DNA from: Maribacter sp. 1_MG-2023
GTDB taxonomy: Bacteria > Bacteroidota > Bacteroidia > Flavobacteriales > Flavobacteriaceae
Assembly (NCBI RefSeq): GCF_030547005.1
Contig: NZ_JAUOPN010000002.1
Span: forward strand, 186,001 to 250,000
DNA length: 64,000 nucleotides
Reading direction: 5' to 3'
Shown here: in pieces, positions 10,225 to 19,289 of the stretch
How the letters are laid out: each line of letters begins with the position of its first letter
Position numbering within the stretch: the stretch's first letter is position 1
Made by a program: the position numbers and the translations under genes
Notes under the pieces: model-generated
Told to the model about the DNA's origin: nothing
Database searches by the model: none
Seen by the model: the letters and a program-made list of their open reading frames with translations, nothing else

Positions 10225-11908
10225 TTCAGCACTTATTAAAATAAGCAATACCACATTCTTTCTATTATTCGGATTGATGAGCTATGCACAACAAACTTTT
10301 ACCGATATATCAGAAACTGCTGGCATTGACCACCAATATGAAGTCTATGAGGGTACTTTTGGCGGTGGTGTCACAGTATTCGATGTCAATAATGACGGTT
10401 ACGAAGATTTATATATAACGAGTGGTATAAAATCAGATCGATTATACCTTAACAATGGTGACGGTACTTTCAAAGATGTTTTTAAAAATTCTGGACTAGA
10501 AGTTACAGATGAGTTTGCTACTCAAGGTGTCGTAAGTGCCGATATTAATAAAGATGGATATAGAGATTTGTTCATCACGACCATTACCACTACCGATGGT
10601 AAAAGCGTTATACCAAGGGCAAAAAACTTACTCTTCTTAAATAATGGAGATGCAACCTTTAAAGATGTAACGAATGAATACGGCTTAGAGGATTTAAACT
10701 CCTTCAGTACAGGACCAAGTTTTGGTGATTTTAATGCAGATGGATATACTGATTTATTTGTGGGTAATTATTTTCAAGAATTTACTGGCAAACTGGGTAT
10801 TATAAAAGATGCCACCATAGTTAGTGCGAACCAAACCGCTAGAAGTTATTTACTAAAAAATGAAGGCGGCAAAGGTTTTGAAAACGTGTATGATGAATAT
10901 GGTTTAGGGCATAAAGGTTTTGGTTTCGGTGGAGTTTTCACCGATTATGATAATGACCAAGATCAAGACTTATTGGTGAATCAAGATTTTGGCTATAAAG
11001 CCGTTCCTAATTTTCTATACCGAAATGAGTATCCTGATCTCCATTTTGATGATGCCAGCAAGGAAACCGAAATGGATTTAAAAATTAACGCCATGGGTGC
11101 AGCTGTAGGCGATTATAACGGTGATGGGTGGATGGATTATTACATTACCAACATCAAGTTCAATATGCTAATGGAGAATCAAGGTATCGGTAAACCGTTT
11201 GTAGATAAAGCAAAAGAATTAGGCACTTACAATTTAGCAATTAGTTGGGGTGCGAATTTTGCTGATTTTGATCATGATGAAGATTTAGATTTGTTTGTTT
11301 CTAACGGAGACCTGAATCCGAATTGCACACCTATGGGCAATTTTTATTTTGAAAATAACGACAATACCTTTACTGAAAAAGGAAGGGAATTAGCCATTAA
11401 CGATTACGGAATTGGTAGGGGTTCGGTAATATTTGATATGGATAATGATGGTGATATGGATTTACTAGTTGTAAATCAAAAACCTATTTTAAATTACCCA
11501 ATATCATCTACCACACGACTTTTTAGAAATGATTTAGAAAAAGGTAATTGGCTAAAAGTTGCTCTTAAAGGTTTGGATTCAGAAGCAAATGGCATCGGCT
11601 CTCGCGTAACTGTAGTTGCTAATGGAAAAAGAATTATCAGAGAAATTGATGGTGGTGGGTCTAGTCATTTATCACAAAACTCAGTGATAGCGCACTTTGG
11701 TTTGAGAGATAATACTGCTGTTGATTCTGTAATTGTAAATTGGACAGGCGGTAATACTCAAATACTGACTAATATAAAAACTAACCAACAGTTAGAAATT
11801 GTAGAAATCAATCAACCGAAAAAGGAAACTTCTACTATTTGGTACCTGCTTGGCGCTTTAGTACTTCTTGTTGTTATCTATTTTGTAGATAAAAAGAAAA
11901 AGCAATAA
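10211..11908 (+). CDS. VCBS/FG-GAP repeat protein with UnbV domain and C-terminal membrane anchor
   Basis: This 565-residue protein has a cleavable signal peptide (ending near SYAQQ) rather than a lipobox. It carries seven acidic propeller loops, including DVNNDGYED, DINKDGYRD, DFNADGYTD and DMDNDGDMD, and an ASPIC/UnbV module at about 445-520 (NGIGSRVTVV, then HFGLRDNTAVDSVIVNW). Unlike the larger paralogue upstream it ends with one hydrophobic helix (about 542-559) and a basic tail DKKKKQ, so it is probably anchored in the inner membrane and faces the periplasm. No T9SS C-terminal domain is visible. Its ATG lies inside the haloperoxidase gene. It is the last gene of the cluster. Function unknown beyond likely calcium binding. 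Confidence 0.87.
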   Translation: MIKNNSALIKISNTTFFLLFGLMSYAQQTFTDISETAGIDHQYEVYEGTFGGGVTVFDVNNDGYEDLYITSGIKSDRLYLNNGDGTFKDVFKNSGLEVTDEFATQGVVSADINKDGYRDLFITTITTTDGKSVIPRAKNLLFLNNGDATFKDVTNEYGLEDLNSFSTGPSFGDFNADGYTDLFVGNYFQEFTGKLGIIKDATIVSANQTARSYLLKNEGGKGFENVYDEYGLGHKGFGFGGVFTDYDNDQDQDLLVNQDFGYKAVPNFLYRNEYPDLHFDDASKETEMDLKINAMGAAVGDYNGDGWMDYYITNIKFNMLMENQGIGKPFVDKAKELGTYNLAISWGANFADFDHDEDLDLFVSNGDLNPNCTPMGNFYFENNDNTFTEKGRELAINDYGIGRGSVIFDMDNDGDMDLLVVNQKPILNYPISSTTRLFRNDLEKGNWLKVALKGLDSEANGIGSRVTVVANGKRIIREIDGGGSSHLSQNSVIAHFGLRDNTAVDSVIVNWTGGNTQILTNIKTNQQLEIVEINQPKKETSTIWYLLGALVLLVVIYFVDKKKKQ

Positions 11909-12166
11909 ACTTATTTCACTATCCCGAAGGTTATAACAATCAATTAATTTTAAGATACTTACCTCAAAATACATCAGTATTTAATACCTCATCTTTTCTA
12001 ATTAATACATTTTAAAACGCTTTTATACCCTCTATGTATAATAGCGAAACCTGGTTTTTTCAAAAAGCCATAGTTCTAGCCTCAAGTAATTAAAGCTATA
12101 TAACTAATTACGACTCCCTCAAAATTCGTTGAAAAACTACCGAATATTAAAAAATTGTAAAACTTT

Positions 12167-12194
12167 GGAAACTTTTTTAGTTTCTAAAGTTTCC
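12167..12194. promoter_or_regulatory. Candidate TetR operator at the efflux operon promoter
   Basis: Perfect 9-bp inverted arms GGAAACTTT (12167-12175) and AAAGTTTCC (12186-12194) are separated by 10 nt. A second, nested pairing GAAAC (12168-12172) with GTTTC (12180-12184) gives a 17-bp TetR-sized operator. The site ends 5 nt before the -7 element, so a bound repressor would cover the polymerase site. Autoregulation by the TetR protein encoded immediately downstream is the simplest reading. Confidence 0.65.
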
Positions 12195-12199
12195 TGATG

Positions 12200-12207
12200 T
12201 ATATTTG
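12200..12207 (+). promoter_or_regulatory. -7 promoter element for the tetR-efflux operon
   Basis: TATATTTG matches TAnnTTTG exactly and lies 8 nt before the tetR ATG, which predicts an extremely short 5' leader. Confidence 0.55.
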
Positions 12208-12215
12208 CAGCCGAT

Positions 12216-12821
12216 ATGAAAGAAAAAATTAGGGATACAGCTTCACAGCTTTTCTTAGAACGTGGTTTTAAGAGTATTACCATGGACGATATCGCCAATG
12301 AAATTGGCATGTCTAAAAAAACCATTTACAGCGAGTACAGTAATAAGACTTCGTTAGTAGAAGATTGCGTAATGAATAAGTTCTGTGATTTAAGCAATGG
12401 TATTGACTTAATTATAGCGATGGAGAAAAACGCTATAGAAGAATTGTATGAGATTAAAAAATATGTAATGTCTCATTTAAATGATGAAAAAAGCTCTCCT
12501 CAGTATCAATTAATGAAATACTATCCGAAAATTCATAAAAACCTGAAACTTATGCAATTCGATAAAATGCATAAGTGTATATTATTGAATGTAGAAGGCG
12601 GTTTAAAACAAGGCTTGTTTAGAGACAATATAAATCCGGAGTTTGTTGCTCGAATATACTTCACAGGTCTAAATAGTATAAAAGACCAAAATATGTTTCC
12701 GTTAGAACAATTTCCAATAGGGAAACTTATGGACTCATTTTTAGAATATCATATTAGAGGTATTGTAACACCAAAAGGAAAAACCATATTAAATAATATC
12801 ATCAATTCAAATCAAGAATAA
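12216..12821 (+). CDS. TetR/AcrR-family transcriptional repressor
   Basis: This 201-residue one-domain-plus-ligand-domain regulator has the family helix-turn-helix at about residues 22-50 (TMDDIANEIGMSKKTIYSEYSNK). The C-terminal part is helical and unspecific, as expected of a drug-sensing domain. It is the first gene of the tetR-tolC-mfp-rnd operon and ends directly at the next start (0-nt gap), so it probably represses its own operon through the inverted repeat upstream. The start is the first ATG, placed 8 nt after the -7 element. The inducer is unknown. Confidence 0.9.
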   Translation: MKEKIRDTASQLFLERGFKSITMDDIANEIGMSKKTIYSEYSNKTSLVEDCVMNKFCDLSNGIDLIIAMEKNAIEELYEIKKYVMSHLNDEKSSPQYQLMKYYPKIHKNLKLMQFDKMHKCILLNVEGGLKQGLFRDNINPEFVARIYFTGLNSIKDQNMFPLEQFPIGKLMDSFLEYHIRGIVTPKGKTILNNIINSNQE

Positions 12822-14162
12822 ATGCGAAATCAATTATTAATTTTAATTACTATTCTAAGTATAAGCTTAGGGTATTCACAAGAGCAAACCTATTCGTTTA
12901 CATTAGAAGAAGCGATTCAATTTGCATTAGAAAACAACTATTCGGCAATTAATGCGAATAGAGATATCATAGATGCCCAAAAGCAAAAATGGGAAACTAT
13001 CGCAGGCGGACTTCCTCAAATTAACGGGTCTGTTGGCTATTCTAATCAATTAAAGCAACCTATAACATTACTGCCGGCAGAATTGGTAGGTGGTGCAGCA
13101 GGCGAATTTATACCTGTAGTTTTCTCTCAACCACAATCAGCAACTGCAACAGTTACTTTGACCCAACAAATTTTTGATGGTTCATATATTGTTGGTGTAC
13201 AAGCAACAAAAGCTTTTTTAAGCTATAGTGCAAACAACAAAGAGAAAACAGAACTAGACGTTAGAAAACAAGTAGTTGAAGCTTACGGAAATGTACTTTT
13301 AGCAGAAGAAAGTATAGAAATCTTAGAGAAGAACAAAAGCACACTCGAAAAAAATATTTTTGAAACTACAAAGTTATTTGAAAACGGACTAGGAGAAGAA
13401 GAAAGTGTTGACCAGCTTCAAATTACATTATCATCTATAGATAATCTATTGCAAAATGCTCTTAGGCTAAAAGACATTACATTACAAATGTTGAATGTAA
13501 GCATGGGTCTAGACCTTAATGCACCTACACAATTACAAGAAAACCTAGAAGATCTTACCATGTCAAAAATGGACTTAGGTATTCTTGGTTTCGACTTTAA
13601 TATTAATGACAATGTTGATTACAAGCTTGCCGAGAATTTAAACGAACAACGCTATTTTGAATGGAAACTAGCAAGAAGTCGCGCATTACCAACCTTGAAT
13701 GCGTACGTAAACTATGGTAGTTCAGCTTACTCGGAAAGCTTCGATTTTTTCAGCGGAGATCAGCAATGGTTTGATTCTTCTATTATGGGTTTCGATTTGA
13801 ACATACCCATATTCAGTTCATTGAAAAGAAGTGCTAGTACGCAACGTGCTAAAATTGCTTTAGAAAAATCAGAAACTCAATTAACCGAAGCTGAACAACA
13901 AATTAGATTACAGTTAGAGAATGCCAAAAATAATTATACACTGGCGATAGATAATTACGAAACCGCAAAGCAAAATCTAACACTATCTGAACGTATTGAA
14001 AACAAAAACCAAATCAAATATAAAGAAGGTCTTGCAACAAGTTTTGAACTGAGACAGGCACAAACACAATTATATACTACCCAACAAGAGTACTTGCAAT
14101 CAATGGTAGAGGTAATTAATAACAAGACCGAATTGGAAATCATTTTAAATACAAAAAACTAA
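12822..14162 (+). CDS. TolC-family outer-membrane efflux protein
   Basis: This 446-residue protein is predicted to form the trimeric outer-membrane exit duct of the RND pump encoded downstream. A signal peptide ends near residue 20 (LGYSQ). The two outer-membrane-efflux repeats are recognisable: an N-terminal FTLEEAIQFALENN helix with a following coiled-coil, and a C-terminal repeat around 255-446 with long Gln/Glu/Asn-rich helices. Length is normal for TolC proteins of Bacteroidota. It abuts tetR and precedes the membrane fusion gene by 25 nt. Strong context and fold-level evidence. Confidence 0.92.
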   Translation: MRNQLLILITILSISLGYSQEQTYSFTLEEAIQFALENNYSAINANRDIIDAQKQKWETIAGGLPQINGSVGYSNQLKQPITLLPAELVGGAAGEFIPVVFSQPQSATATVTLTQQIFDGSYIVGVQATKAFLSYSANNKEKTELDVRKQVVEAYGNVLLAEESIEILEKNKSTLEKNIFETTKLFENGLGEEESVDQLQITLSSIDNLLQNALRLKDITLQMLNVSMGLDLNAPTQLQENLEDLTMSKMDLGILGFDFNINDNVDYKLAENLNEQRYFEWKLARSRALPTLNAYVNYGSSAYSESFDFFSGDQQWFDSSIMGFDLNIPIFSSLKRSASTQRAKIALEKSETQLTEAEQQIRLQLENAKNNYTLAIDNYETAKQNLTLSERIENKNQIKYKEGLATSFELRQAQTQLYTTQQEYLQSMVEVINNKTELEIILNTKN

Positions 14163-14187
14163 ATAATCAATCGTTAAAAATACAATC

Positions 14188-15354
14188 ATGAAAAAAATAC
14201 TAATTTTATTAATTGCAACTATTGGCATATACTCATGTGGCAGTGGTGAGCAGTCGGTAGCAGATATTATAGCACAGCAAGACCTAGAGACAATAAGAAC
14301 TAAAAAAAATAATATTAACGCGCAGCAAAAAATAATTGATGCGCAAATAAAGTCTTTAGATTCTGCCATTGCCATTTTAGGTAATGAAGAAAAATTACCG
14401 TTAGTAAATACATTGACTGCTAAAAAAGAGCTATTCAATCACTACTTAGAATTACAAGGTGATGTATCTACCAAGCAAAATGTATTGATATACCCAGAAA
14501 TGGCAGGTACGCTACAAAGAGTATATGTTAAAGAAGGAGACAAAGTTTCTAGAGGGCAGGTATTAGCGACTATTGACGATGGCGGTATGTCAAGCCAAGT
14601 AAGTCAATTGAAATCGCAAGCTGCTTTAGCAAAAACGACTTTTGAACGTCAAGAGCGTTTATGGAATCAGAATATTGGTTCAGAAATTCAATTTTTACAA
14701 GCTAAAACCAATTATGAAGCTGCAGAAAATATGGTCTCTCAGACGCAAAGTCAATTGGGTAAATCAACCATAAGAGCACCTTTCTCGGGTATTATTGACA
14801 ATGTAATTAAAGATCAAGGTACTGTAGTTGCCCCTGGTCCAGGTTCAGAGGTATTTCGTATCGTAAATCTATCTGATATGTATATTGAGGTAGAAGTGCC
14901 AGAATCATATTTAGGTAGTGTCGCAAAAGGTAAAGAGGCTTTGGTATATTTTCCAGTTTTAGGTGATAGCATCATTACTAAAATTAGACAGACAGGCAAT
15001 TTTATCAATCCTTCGAATAGATCTTTCGAAGTTGAAATACCTGTACCGAATAAAGAAGGTAAGATTAAACCTAATCTTTCTGCCAAGGTAGCTATCAACG
15101 ACTACACTAGCGAAGATGCCATATTAATACCAACTAGTATAATTTCAGAAAATGCGGATGGGGAGCAGTATGTATTCGTTGCAGAAGAGCCGAATGCAGA
15201 TGGTGAAGCGTTAGTAAAAAGAAGCGTAATCATCACTGGTAAAACACAAGGTGCAAATATTGAAGTATTATCTGGTTTAGCAGATGGCAACCAAATTATC
15301 AAAGAAGGTGCTAGAAGTGTAAAAGATGGTCAAAAAGTTAAAATCAAAAAATAA
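14188..15354 (+). CDS. RND efflux periplasmic adaptor (membrane fusion protein)
   Basis: This 388-residue lipoprotein (lipobox IGIYSC, Cys about 17) links the inner-membrane pump to the TolC duct. An N-terminal coiled-coil is predicted at about 25-90. The biotinyl-lipoyl-like half-motifs are visible: MAGTLQRVYVKEGDKVSRGQVLATID near 105-130 and STIRAPFSGIIDNVIKDQGTVV near 192-213. Beta-barrel and membrane-proximal domains follow, ending KDGQKVKIKK. It is encoded between tolC and the pump gene, with 6 nt to the latter. Typical HlyD/AcrA architecture. Confidence 0.93.
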   Translation: MKKILILLIATIGIYSCGSGEQSVADIIAQQDLETIRTKKNNINAQQKIIDAQIKSLDSAIAILGNEEKLPLVNTLTAKKELFNHYLELQGDVSTKQNVLIYPEMAGTLQRVYVKEGDKVSRGQVLATIDDGGMSSQVSQLKSQAALAKTTFERQERLWNQNIGSEIQFLQAKTNYEAAENMVSQTQSQLGKSTIRAPFSGIIDNVIKDQGTVVAPGPGSEVFRIVNLSDMYIEVEVPESYLGSVAKGKEALVYFPVLGDSIITKIRQTGNFINPSNRSFEVEIPVPNKEGKIKPNLSAKVAINDYTSEDAILIPTSIISENADGEQYVFVAEEPNADGEALVKRSVIITGKTQGANIEVLSGLADGNQIIKEGARSVKDGQKVKIKK

Positions 15355-15360
15355 AGATCG

Positions 15361-18300
15361 ATGAGCAAAGTACAAAAGAACGCCGATAAGGAATTCGGTT
15401 TATCGTCTTGGGCCATTGATAACCCTTCGGTTATTTATGTCATGATAGCCATTTTTCTTTGGTTAGGATTTAGCGCCTATATGGCAATGCCTAGAGAAGA
15501 TTTTCCTGAAATTATAGAGACCAAAATCTACATTAGCACACCTTACCCAGGTAACACAGCTGAAGATATTGAAAAACTGATAACAGACCCTTTAGAGGAT
15601 CGGTTAAAGAATATAAGTAACGTAGTAGAAGTCACCTCAACTTCTCAAGAAGATTACGCTATTTTGACCATAGAGTTTGATGAAGAGATTACTGTTGAGC
15701 AAGCCAAACAAAAGGTAAAAGATGAGGTCGATAGTGAAAAAGCGAGTGAAGACTGGCCTACTTTTAACGGTGCAAAGGTAGAACCGAATGTGTTTGACCT
15801 GAATTTTTCAGAAGAAGTGCCCATTATGAATATCAACTTTACCGGAGATTATCCTGTAGAAAAGTTGAAAGAGTTTGCTGAATATTTACAAGATGAAGTA
15901 GAAGACCTACCAGAAATTAAACAAGCAGATATACGTGGTGCACAAGACCTAGAAGTTGAAGTTGGTGTTGACATTTACAAAATGATGGCTGCTAAAATCA
16001 GCTTTCAAGATGTAATTAGTGCTATTAGTAATGGTAATATGACAATGTCTGCCGGTAACTTAAAAACCGTTGGACAAAGACGTACCATTCGTATTTTAGG
16101 AGAAGTTGAAAATCCTAAAGAATTGAACAACTTCGTCGTAAAATCTGAGAATGGCGCTGTATACCTAAAAGATATTGCTACCATTAACTTTCAATCAAAA
16201 GACAAAACTACCTATGCTCGAGAATTCGGGAACAATGTAGTAATGCTCGATGTAAAAAAGAGAGCAGGTAGAAATTCTATTTCTGCAGCAGACAAAATAA
16301 AAGAATTGGTAAAAAAAGAAAAAGCCGATTACTTTCCGCCAGATTTAAATATTTCCATTGCCAATGATTCTTCTACACGTACACTGAATCAAGTAGATGA
16401 CTTAGTAAATAACATCATCTTCGGTATTATACTCGTAGTAACCGTTTTAATGTTCTTCTTAGGCTTTAGAAATGCACTATTTGTAGGTTTCGCTATACCA
16501 ATGTCAATGTTCATGTCATTCGTAATATTATCATGGCTAGGCTATACCTTAAACACAATGATTCTTTTCGGAATGATCATGGGGCTTGGTATGCTAGTAG
16601 ATAACGGTATTGTAGTTGTTGAAAATGTATACCGATTAATGGATGAAGGTTTGTCAAGAACCGAAGCTGCAAAAAAAGGTATCGGTGAAATAGCATACCC
16701 AATTATCATATCGACAGCCACAACTGTGGCCGCGTTTGTACCATTAGGCCTTTGGCCTGGTATTTTTGGGCAGTTTATGATCTACTTCCCTATTACTCTT
16801 TCTGTGGTTTTAGGGTCTTCATTATTCGTGGCAATTTTCATGAATTCTATGTTGGTATCGAAATTCATGAGTACCGATGAAAAAGAACTTACTTTAAAGC
16901 AATTGATTAGAATGAGTGTTATTATGGGTGGCATTGGAGCATTAATACTCATCTTCGGTGGCGCTATGCGTGGCCTGGGTTCTGTACTTATACTTACTGC
17001 AATCATGTTCTGGGCATATAAATATATCATTAAAGGTTCTGCTATTAAGTTCCAAAAGAATACAATGGCACGTTTTGAAAATTGGTATGAGCGTCGTTTA
17101 AAGCACGCACTAAAAGGCAGCAATGTATACTGGTATTTTGGTATTACATTTCTAATGTTGATCGGTGTATTCATGTTATTCGGTATGTCTGTTGGTAGCG
17201 GTAGAACTAAAATTGAATTCTTCCCAGATAACAAACCAAATGAAATCTATGTGTATGTAGAATATCCTGAAGGTACTTCTATTGAAAAGACCAATGAGAT
17301 TACTAAAGAGGTAGAAAACCAAGTGTACGCAATCATGGATGATGATATGTACAAGAATGAAAAGGGTGAAAACTTTATGATGGCATCTGCTGTTTCTGTA
17401 GTAGGTGAAGGTGCCGGTAATCCACTTACCGATGGTGGTTCGTCTGCCGAAATGCCACATAAGGGTAAGGTAACCGTAAACTTTAGCGAGTATAAATTTC
17501 GTAATGGTTTAAATACCGAAGATATTCGTGGTCGTGTGCAAGCTGCATTACAGGGCATTTATCCTGGTGTTGCCATATCGGTAGAGAAAGATGCCAACGG
17601 TCCGCCAGCAGGTTTCCCAATTAACATTGAGCTTGAAGGTAATGATTATGATGAGCTGATTAATACTGCCGAAGACATTAAAAACTTTATCAATACTAAA
17701 AATATTGCTGGTATTGAAGAATTGAAGATAGATGTAAACAAGGGCAAACCAGCCATGCAAGTGATTGTAGATCGCGAAAAAGCGGGTGAATTAGGTGTTG
17801 CCGTTGGTCAAGTTGGTAACCAATTAAGACGTTCTATTTTTGGTGAAAAAGCAGGGGTTTATAAAGAAGATGGTGAAGATTATGATATCAACATAAGATT
17901 CAATGAAGATTTGAGATACAATAAAAGTGCCCTATTCAATCAGAATATCATTTTTAGAGACCCTTCTAACGGACAGATTAAGGAGATTCCAATTTCTGCT
18001 GTAGCCACCGAAAAGAATACATCTGGCTATAGTGCTATTAAACACCGTGACGGTAAACGAGTGGTAACTATTTATTCGGGATTAAAACCTGGCTTTACTG
18101 ATGCCGGTGCAATTGTTGCCGAAATTCAAAATGAGATGGGAAGTTTTGATGGAACTCCCGCTACCGTTAAAATTGATTATACAGGTCAATTAGAAGAACA
18201 AGCGAAGCAACAAGCTTTCTTAGTAGGTGCCTTTTTCTCAGGATTAGGATTGATTATGCTTATCTTAATTTTCCAATTTGGTGGTATATCTAAACCATTG

Positions 18301-18864
18301 ATCATTATGATCGCAATTTTCTTAAGCTTTATCGGCGTATTTGGAGGATTGATGATTACCGGATGGTCTTTTGTAATTATGATGACTATGATGGGTATTA
18401 TCTCATTAGCCGGTATTGTAGTAAATAACGGAGTGGTACTCCTAGATTACACCCAAATTCTGATAGATCGTAAAAAAGTACGTCTTGGTATAGAAGACAG
18501 TGATCTTTTAACCATGGATGATGCAACAGATTCAATGATCGTAGGTGGTAAGGCGAGATTACGCCCAGTAATATTAACTGCTATAACAACTGTTTTAGGA
18601 TTGATTCCATTAGCGATTGGACTTAACATTGATTTCTTTGCGCTATTCTCAGAGTTCAATCCACACATTTATATTGGTGGAGACAATGTAATTTTCTGGG
18701 GACCATTAGCTTGGACGGTTATCTTCGGATTAATCGTTGCAACCTTCTTAACCTTAATTATTGTGCCAGTACTATTCAACATAGTATACCGAATAAAAAT
18801 AAAGTTTAGCAGTTTCGGTGGAAATAGTAATGAAGAAAATAAACAATTAGAGCATGTAGCTTAA
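15361..18864 (+). CDS. RND-family multidrug/metabolite efflux permease
   Basis: This 1167-residue inner-membrane proton antiporter is about 100 residues longer than AcrB. The two porter-domain halves and two transmembrane blocks are clear, with the TM4 motif GLGMLVDNGIVVVENVYRLM. That motif has Asp-Asn where AcrB has the Asp-Asp proton-relay pair. The extra length includes a hydrophobic segment at about 518-555, inserted between the first transmembrane block and the second half, that can form two added helices, and an insertion before the last helices (about 1085-1110). It ends the tetR operon and is followed by a strong terminator. Substrates cannot be inferred. Confidence 0.94.
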   Translation: MSKVQKNADKEFGLSSWAIDNPSVIYVMIAIFLWLGFSAYMAMPREDFPEIIETKIYISTPYPGNTAEDIEKLITDPLEDRLKNISNVVEVTSTSQEDYAILTIEFDEEITVEQAKQKVKDEVDSEKASEDWPTFNGAKVEPNVFDLNFSEEVPIMNINFTGDYPVEKLKEFAEYLQDEVEDLPEIKQADIRGAQDLEVEVGVDIYKMMAAKISFQDVISAISNGNMTMSAGNLKTVGQRRTIRILGEVENPKELNNFVVKSENGAVYLKDIATINFQSKDKTTYAREFGNNVVMLDVKKRAGRNSISAADKIKELVKKEKADYFPPDLNISIANDSSTRTLNQVDDLVNNIIFGIILVVTVLMFFLGFRNALFVGFAIPMSMFMSFVILSWLGYTLNTMILFGMIMGLGMLVDNGIVVVENVYRLMDEGLSRTEAAKKGIGEIAYPIIISTATTVAAFVPLGLWPGIFGQFMIYFPITLSVVLGSSLFVAIFMNSMLVSKFMSTDEKELTLKQLIRMSVIMGGIGALILIFGGAMRGLGSVLILTAIMFWAYKYIIKGSAIKFQKNTMARFENWYERRLKHALKGSNVYWYFGITFLMLIGVFMLFGMSVGSGRTKIEFFPDNKPNEIYVYVEYPEGTSIEKTNEITKEVENQVYAIMDDDMYKNEKGENFMMASAVSVVGEGAGNPLTDGGSSAEMPHKGKVTVNFSEYKFRNGLNTEDIRGRVQAALQGIYPGVAISVEKDANGPPAGFPINIELEGNDYDELINTAEDIKNFINTKNIAGIEELKIDVNKGKPAMQVIVDREKAGELGVAVGQVGNQLRRSIFGEKAGVYKEDGEDYDINIRFNEDLRYNKSALFNQNIIFRDPSNGQIKEIPISAVATEKNTSGYSAIKHRDGKRVVTIYSGLKPGFTDAGAIVAEIQNEMGSFDGTPATVKIDYTGQLEEQAKQQAFLVGAFFSGLGLIMLILIFQFGGISKPLIIMIAIFLSFIGVFGGLMITGWSFVIMMTMMGIISLAGIVVNNGVVLLDYTQILIDRKKVRLGIEDSDLLTMDDATDSMIVGGKARLRPVILTAITTVLGLIPLAIGLNIDFFALFSEFNPHIYIGGDNVIFWGPLAWTVIFGLIVATFLTLIIVPVLFNIVYRIKIKFSSFGGNSNEENKQLEHVA

Positions 18865-18882
18865 TCTAAAAAAAGCTGAAAC

Positions 18883-18918
18883 AAAAAAGCCCCGTATCAA
18901 ATGATACGGGGCTTTTTT
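18883..18918. terminator. Bidirectional intrinsic terminator
   Basis: AAAAAAGCCCCGTATCA pairs with TGATACGGGGCTTTTTT over 17 bp around a minimal loop. T runs on both strands let it end both the efflux operon and the convergent MORN-like gene. Confidence 0.9.
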
Positions 18919-18941
18919 ATTGTTGTTGTATTTGATTGAGA

Positions 18942-19289
18942 TTACTTATTCGTTACAACAGGATCTTTTGCTTTTGCTTTAGAAACACTAGCAATTCTGT
19001 TATTATCAAAACTTACTTCACTTTTTACATCACCTTCCCAAAATAACCACTTACCGGTTCTAACACCATTTTCGTAATTACCCATGGCAATTTTATCTCC
19101 TTTTTCATTGAACATTTTCCATTCACCTTCTAACTTCTCGTTTAAAAAGTAACCCTCTTGAGATTTCTCACCATTTGCGTGAAAGTATGTCGCTTTTACT
19201 TTTTCTCCTTCTTTTTCAAAAGTAGGATCAACTTGAGCGTAAGCTCCGAACGACAATGCCATTACAGCTATAATTAAGAATTTTTTCAT
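18942..19289 (-). CDS. Exported MORN-repeat (YwqK-like) protein
   Basis: This 115-residue secreted protein has a signal peptide (MKKFLIIAVMALSFGAYAQ) and about three MORN_2-type repeats: YFHANGEKSQEGYFLNEKLEG, then KMFNEKGDKIAMGNYENGVRTG, then a degenerate third. Such repeats form small beta-hairpins, and the family is sometimes labelled YwqK antitoxin-like, though no toxin is adjacent. It is monocistronic, with the shared terminator on one side and a 258-nt gap to aspS on the other. Cellular role unknown. Confidence 0.8.
   Translation of the reverse strand: MKKFLIIAVMALSFGAYAQVDPTFEKEGEKVKATYFHANGEKSQEGYFLNEKLEGEWKMFNEKGDKIAMGNYENGVRTGKWLFWEGDVKSEVSFDNNRIASVSKAKAKDPVVTNK

Larger units (their letters stand above)
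11909..12215. other. Intergenic region before the efflux operon
   Basis: This 307-nt AT-rich gap separates the uptake cluster from the efflux operon. It holds no open frame of note and no clear terminator. The last 50 nt contain the inverted repeat and -7 element of the tetR promoter, described separately. Confidence 0.7.

Noticed and set aside
5507-11908. Type IX secretion C-terminal domains on the UnbV proteins
   Set aside because: The C-termini lack the T9SS beta-domain pattern; one ends in a plain propeller strand and the other in a membrane helix.
16782-17234. 150-codon frame on the minus strand inside the RND gene
   Set aside because: It is the reverse of a well-conserved permease coding region, and hydrophobic antisense frames are expected there.
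18942-19289. Toxin-antitoxin system suggested by the YwqK-like label
   Set aside because: No toxin gene is adjacent, and the protein has a signal peptide, which does not suit a cytoplasmic antitoxin.
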